Assembly: GCA_949361645.1 (NCBI GenBank)
Contig: OX442418.1
Span: 4,111,771-4,175,770, forward strand
DNA: 64,000 nt
Source: Spongilla lacustris
Lineage: Eukaryota > Porifera > Demospongiae > Spongillida > Spongillidae
Reading direction: 5' to 3'
Positions within the stretch are counted from its first letter, which is position 1. Every line of letters starts with the position of its first letter. Below the pieces are notes generated by a model. That model made no database searches. It had not been told where the DNA came from and worked only from the letters and a program-made list of their open reading frames with translations. This document shows, piece after piece, positions 59,101-64,000 of the stretch. The position numbers and the translations under genes were made by a program.

Positions 59101-62100
59101 GCTATCAGTATCTGAAGCCAAGCCTCTACATCCATTACCAGTGGTCCCAATAGTGGGCCAATGAACGTCAAACACTAACACACCAACAACTCCCAGTATC
59201 CCAAGGCTCCCAGTATCCCATGGCTCCCAGTATCCCATGGCTCCCAGTATCCCATGGCTCCCAGTATCCCGTGGCTCCCAGTATCCCATGGCTCCCAGTA
59301 TCCCATGGCTCCCAGTATCCCATGGCTCCCAGTATCCCATGGCTCCCACCCAAATCATCACCAGCTACGTACATACTGCATCAAATGTAAACACACATCT
59401 CCACCTCTTCAACAAACACATCTCCTCACGAGGTAAGGTGCAGCGTCTTCATTTGACAGTTCACCTGTTCTTCCAGCTCCCCCATCCACAACACTGCCAT
59501 TAGTGTTAACAGTCACCCTCGACAGCTCTGACACCTTTTGAGCTCCCTGTATGGAAGAAGTGTTGTGTAACAATCAATTACTGTCATAGCATTGGTTCTT
59601 TAGGGATAATTGCTTTAATATTAGTGGTTCTTTAGGTATAATTGCTTTAATATTAGTGGTTAATTACTGTAATATCTGTGGTCATTGCTGCAATAGTACT
59701 GCTTATCTAGGGACTGGTACAGCCTATACGTTACTTGTCCTATTAACACAAACTTCTACACGTACATGTACATGTTGACATCATCTGTACCACTAACTGA
59801 TTTCCTCGCTTTCACAACTCAATTTTTGACATGCTAGCCACAACCCTCAAATTCAATTGTGCTATCCATAAATTGATACATCTGATATGTCACCTTTTTC
59901 TGCCATAAATGTAGTCCCTCTTGTCACTTAACCACATGAATAGCAAGGACTACACTTAACCGCACCAATCGTATCAGGACTACACAACCACAACAATACT
60001 TAACCACAAAGCCATTTGCGGCAATTTAAACATTAGACATCTCCCCTCCCGTCCCCTCTCCAAGCCTAGGAGTAAGTGACAACAGTCTAGCACCAAATTT
60101 TTAATCGCCCCCCCCCCCCCCCCCCCCCCCACCCCTTTTGAAGTTTGTTCTCAATGAAACCATGCACAAATCTAGCCACACGGAATCTGTGTTACAAATC
60201 ATGGCATTGCCATACTCCACCACATACATGTATAGCGGAGGTCTTGTCATCCCAAATGCAAAAAAGAAAGATCGAATCATCCTAAATGTAATATTCGCAG
60301 GTGTCCAATTTTTAGCACCTTTAAGACCAACATTACCCTAACGTTATGCAGCTTTTGAAGTTATGGATGACTCAAATATTTATTCTTGCATGGAAACAAA
60401 GAAAAACCAAGTATACTTGTCAGAATGAAATAGAAGACCCTCGATAGTTTAAGTTATAACAAATTCCTCAAGAAGAAACTTCAAAAGGGGTGAGGTGGGG
60501 GGCGATGTTTGTGTTAGTAGTGAAAGACAAGTGTGATGAAGAATTGAACATTGTAGCAGACTTCTACAAGGATGACATTAACAAGGAACAACTAAAGATG
60601 TCAGGGAGTCATTGATCAATGGGAGTCATTGATCACTGGGAGTCATTGATCACTGGGAGTCATTGATCACTGGGAGTCATTGATCACTGGGAGTCATTGA
60701 TCAATGGGAGTCATCAAAAATGGGAGTCAATAAGAAAGTGTATGAAAACAGGAGTAAATGAAAATACTGGCATTAGCATAACATAACCTTCATGCAGCCT
60801 TCCAGGTTCCCAAATAGACGCATCACAACCAAGCCTGATGACTTACATGTACATGTACGAGGCAAGCTTGTGTCAGGGTCTGTGATCCATGAGATTTTTT
60901 ATAACTTCTGTCCTTTATATGTTAATTGAATAAATTTACATTGTGGAATGACAAAGCGTATTTTGAACGTACAACTGTAGCGTGACACGTAATCGCTATG
61001 CATACATTTTTTTTCACCTCTGCTGTAGGTACATATTCCTATGTGTGTACATGAAAGTGCATATTCTTAACTACACTGTACATGTACCATGAGCAGGGGG
61101 ATACCATACATACATGAGGTGTATGAGCGACATGTATTCAAGCCTCAAGTAATACAAGAATACAACGGACCTTCTTCTGGTGGGTCCTCAGATATGACAG
61201 CAGGCTTCCATATGTCACCAGCTCGCACATCAGACACACTGGCTCTGACCTGGTCACACAGCCTATCATGCTGACAATGTGAGGGTTACCAGATGTGATC
61301 CTCTTCATCATCTCAATCTCGTTCATGAAGTCCTGCTTCTCCTTGCCATGTGCTCTGGCTGCAAGGGTAGTCATGGTAACAGCGGATCAGCCAAAGAACA
61401 ATTCAGTGAGACATTGTAGGTACTTAGACATTGCATGAAATTGGGACCAGTGAGATACTGAATGGAATTGGCACCAGTGAGATACTGAATGGAATTGGCA
61501 CCAGTGAGATACTGAATGGAATTTGGAGCAGTGGGGCATTGTATGGAATTGGGACCCACTAGTGATACAGCGCATGGAATTGGGAATAGTGGAGTATTAC
61601 ATGTACAAGACACACAGAACAAGCATGCAAAAAAGAACTTACATGTACACCACATACATGTACATGCACATGATACATACATTTGAGTACTTTGATTGCG
61701 ACAGGGATAAATGCTGCCTTCTTGACAGTTGAGGATAGTAACGGATTCTTCATCAGGCACGATCCACTGACTGTTCCCTTGTAGACCTCTCCAAAGGCCC
61801 CTTCTCCCAGCTTCTGGTCTACAAACACCACCACATCACTTGGATCAAGTTCCCAGTCATCCTCCATGGTAATTTTTTCTTCAAGAAGGTCATGGAGGGG
61901 TCTTCCTCCTGCAATTCCTTCCGAGATACCCAAGTTGGTCTAAGTAAATAAGAATTTAAAACATCAAAGGTTAGCATGTAATCACAGTTTTTGCTTTTCA
62001 ACAGGCAGGCTTTTTAGCCATAACCATTTTTCTTGTACATGTACATGTCAATGGAACTTTAACTGCTGATGCCACTCATTGATCGGGGAAGTAATCATAT

Positions 62101-62874
62101 GGAAATGCCAATGGACAGTCCTACTCCCAGTATGGCCTTACATACATGTACACGCCCTCTCCCTCCCACCTTCCTAAAAGTTGGTCCTCAACACACATGT
62201 ACATGTACCTGCATTCCCCAACCCATACTGATACACGGCACAACGTACAACATGTACACATACACATGTACGTGTACATTGTACGTGTACCTTGCCCCAA
62301 GATGGCTCCCATAAGATGCCCCCAACAACTTACCTGCTCTCCCCAGGATGCCCTGCCCCCACAACACATCTAGTACGCCCCGCCCCCCAAAACACACCTG
62401 CTCCCCCAAGACGACCTTGTTCTTTGACCTGATAAAACACATCACACCCAACACTATGAAGATGGCCAGCAGGAGTACTGCCCCAGATGGTATGATGATT
62501 GCTAGCAGAAGAGTCAATGGACCTGAAAGTGAGAACACACCAGTCAAATATTGTGCCATTTCTACTTGCATGTCTCTAGTAAGCTACATGTACATGTAAG
62601 TGTTAACGGTTTTGAAATTTCTACTGTACAGTGTAAAATATGATGACAAAACAAACTACACATCGTTACTATGACAACAACTTTTACCATTAACAGCTGG
62701 TGCGGCAGTGGCTGTTTGGAGTGGTACAACTGATGCTGATGTCGCTGACAGTGAGGACTGCAACAAAGTCACCACTGTTGAAGGTGCAAGAGGAATGGAC
62801 AGATTGACAGCAACAACAATGCTGGTAGGTGGACTCCATTCGCTGGTCACTCCAATGCTATTCACTGATTGCAG
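56180..62874 (-). CDS. RTK-B: paralogous receptor tyrosine kinase (3' nine exons, 593 aa visible)
   Basis: Exons from 5' to 3': 62688-62874, 62398-62522, 61681-61939, 61171-61358, 59430-59546, 58228-58338, 57669-57918, 57501-57597, 56180-56627 (TAG). All phases agree and match RTK-A exons 27-35. It contains an FN3-like end (SIGVTSEWSPPTSIVV), a membrane helix, DQKLGEGAFGEVYKGTVSG, PVAIKVLK, NIVHRDLACRNVLIGE, ITDFGLSREV and WMAIESL. The tail has PYIELSL, QYVYIPDG and NNSYIDCP and ends ESKETEL. The exon at 59430-59546 is ten codons longer than its RTK-A counterpart. Upstream ectodomain exons were not recognised before the window ends, so the gene is incomplete here. Confidence 0.88.
56640..57495 (-). 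other. RTK-B intron
   Basis: Between the last two exons; no exon signal. A poly(C) run is present at about 57387-57407. Confidence 0.6.
58340..59425 (-). other. RTK-B intron with 17-bp minisatellite
   Basis: The first 50-60 bases next to the 58338 acceptor are almost identical to the RTK-A intron at 30489-30545. The 17-bp array is at 59190-59350. Confidence 0.7.
59190..59350. repeat. 17-bp minisatellite (GGCTCCCAGTATCCCAT)n
   Basis: About nine copies with a few substitutions. Confidence 0.95.
59550..61165 (-). other. RTK-B intron
   Basis: About 1.6 kb without a recognised exon. It includes a poly(C) run near 60110-60130 and the 17-bp GGGAGTCATTGATCACT array. Confidence 0.55.
60604..60730. 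repeat. 17-bp tandem repeat (GGGAGTCATTGATCACT)n
   Basis: About seven copies, each containing the near-palindrome TGATCA. Confidence 0.95.
61432..61560. repeat. 27-bp tandem repeat in an RTK-B intron
   Basis: About four copies of ACCAGTGAGATACTGAATGG plus AATTGGC. Confidence 0.9.
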
Positions 62875-62879
62875 CTACA

Positions 62880-64000
62880 ATGAAAAAACATTGCCAAGTA
62901 AACCATTTTAGATGCATTATTAATCAGAGGGGAAGATGATTTCAACACCCCAATATACACACATCAAAGGCCCATCTATTTGATATAATCTTGTTTGCCT
63001 CATTGATATTGCTAAACAGTGTGAATTGGGGTTTCTTCCTGTTCGTGTTTAAAAGGATAAAAAAGTATGTTGCACTGAACAGGGTTTGAACACCCAGCAT
63101 CTGCATGTCACCGCACTGACTTACGAACTACACCAATTTGTCACCGCACTGACTTACGAACTACACCAATTTGACCTCCCCTTCCCCTTCCCCCAAATGG
63201 AAAAAGGTCATGCTGATATTCTTTCAAATATGCTTCAATAACGATACTTGTCAAAAGTAAGAGTCATCTCCTACTCTAAACTTTACTCGCCAGCAATGTT
63301 TTCTTGGGTGGCCCTTTTTGCCTCTTTGTTGTTACATCACACTTTTGAGGCCAAGATCTGTGCAGTACTTATCCTCTTTGGTATGAAAATATCACACTAT
63401 ATTGTTGTATTCTTCAGCTTCCACTTCCACCAAGCCGTGCTCCATGTGCGATAGAAATATGCAACAGCAAAAGCCAATGTCTTTATTTCACTTCAACAAC
63501 AATTATTAACATCCCTTGACCTCTATATCCCAGAGGTACAGTACTTCTAGGCAGGCAGGAAGTTGGACAAATTATCGTGCTCCAGAAAGGAAAACACTTG
63601 GGCGGTGGTGGTGGGGGTGGGGGTGGGGTGGGGGTGGGGGGTGGGGGGAGATAATCTATTCCAAGGGAAGATGTATTCCAGGAGAAGGTATAGAACATCC
63701 TGGGGAATAAAATTATTGGGGGATAAACAATTCTGTGACCATGGCCTGCATTGCTCTACTCTGAATGTAGCCACATTTAAGGTACAGAGACAGGCCCACT
63801 ATCACAGAGACAAGCCCACTATCACAGAGACAAGCCCACTATCACAGAGACAGGCCCACTATCACAGAGACAAGCCCACTATCACAGAGACTATCACACC
63901 CCAGCAGGCGTAATACAGCCAGGCGGTATCAAAAGTGTCACCATTCAGGAGGAAATGCACTCTCCTCCTGCTACCAGGGCAAGGCAAGCCATTCCCAAAC
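62880..64000. other. no exon recognised; short tandem repeats
   Basis: Expected site of further RTK-B ectodomain exons, but none was found with matching motif and splice sites. It holds a 33-bp direct duplication (63108-63173, TCACCGCACTGACTTACGAA ...), a GGGTGGGGGT tract (about 63600-63650) and a 20-bp repeat (63790-63895). Confidence 0.5.
63790..63895. repeat. 20-bp tandem repeat (CACTATCACAGAGACAAGCC)n
   Basis: About five copies with minor changes, near the right edge. Confidence 0.95.

Noticed and set aside
1..64000. tRNA or rRNA genes
   Set aside because: Scanned by eye for B-box-like GTTCRANYC with a matching cloverleaf; nothing convincing. A tRNAscan-SE run would be decisive.

Overview
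The window is metazoan nuclear DNA: genes are split into many short phase-consistent exons with GT/AG introns, minisatellites and homopolymer runs are dense, and transposon relics are everywhere. The gene content (receptor tyrosine kinases with unusual Cys-rich/FN3-like ectodomains, a Roc-COR-Death protein, small secreted Ig-like proteins) and the ubiquitous TACATGTA octamer suggest an early-branching animal, most likely a demosponge. That species guess is inference; nothing here was searched against a database.

Layout. 1-3219 (+): 3' part of a Roc-COR GTPase/Death-domain gene whose 5' end lies off the left edge. 3.6-14.8 kb: a transposon graveyard with many 5'-truncated, often opposed fragments of one non-LTR retrotransposon family carrying a restriction-like endonuclease (REL), one CR1-like LINE fragment, a Ulp1/C48 peptidase relic, an integrase zinc-binding (H2C2) fragment, and an AACCGGT-rich inverted-repeat element with a 9-bp flanking duplication. 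15.4-27.3 kb (+): two tandemly duplicated five-exon genes for small secreted Ig-like proteins. The first is intact (220 aa). The second has an 11-bp deletion in exon 4, and its intron 1 is swollen by REL retrotransposon copies. Between them lies a broken, possibly RAG1-like (RING/zinc-finger) pseudogene interrupted by a 22-bp minisatellite.

28.0-52.5 kb (-): one very long receptor tyrosine kinase gene (RTK-A). I could assemble 35 exons whose splice phases all agree, giving an 1801-aa product: signal peptide, Cys-rich/FN3 module, Ser/Thr/Pro-rich tandem-repeat region, a second copy of the same Cys-rich/FN3 module, further FN3-like segments, a transmembrane segment, a complete tyrosine kinase domain and a tail ending in a PDZ-ligand-like ETEL. 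A transposon with 580-bp terminal inverted repeats sits in one intron. 53-55 kb: palindromic element, minisatellite and another REL relic. 56.2-62.9 kb (-): a paralogous kinase gene (RTK-B), same exon structure, with its ectodomain running off or unrecognised to the right.

How they may work together (inference): RTK-A and RTK-B are surface receptors signalling through the conserved kinase and the shared tail motifs. The secreted Ig-like proteins are possible soluble partners only by proximity. The most interesting objects are the internally duplicated RTK ectodomain with its coding minisatellites, the Ig-like gene pair, and the REL retrotransposon family that has reshaped the whole interval.
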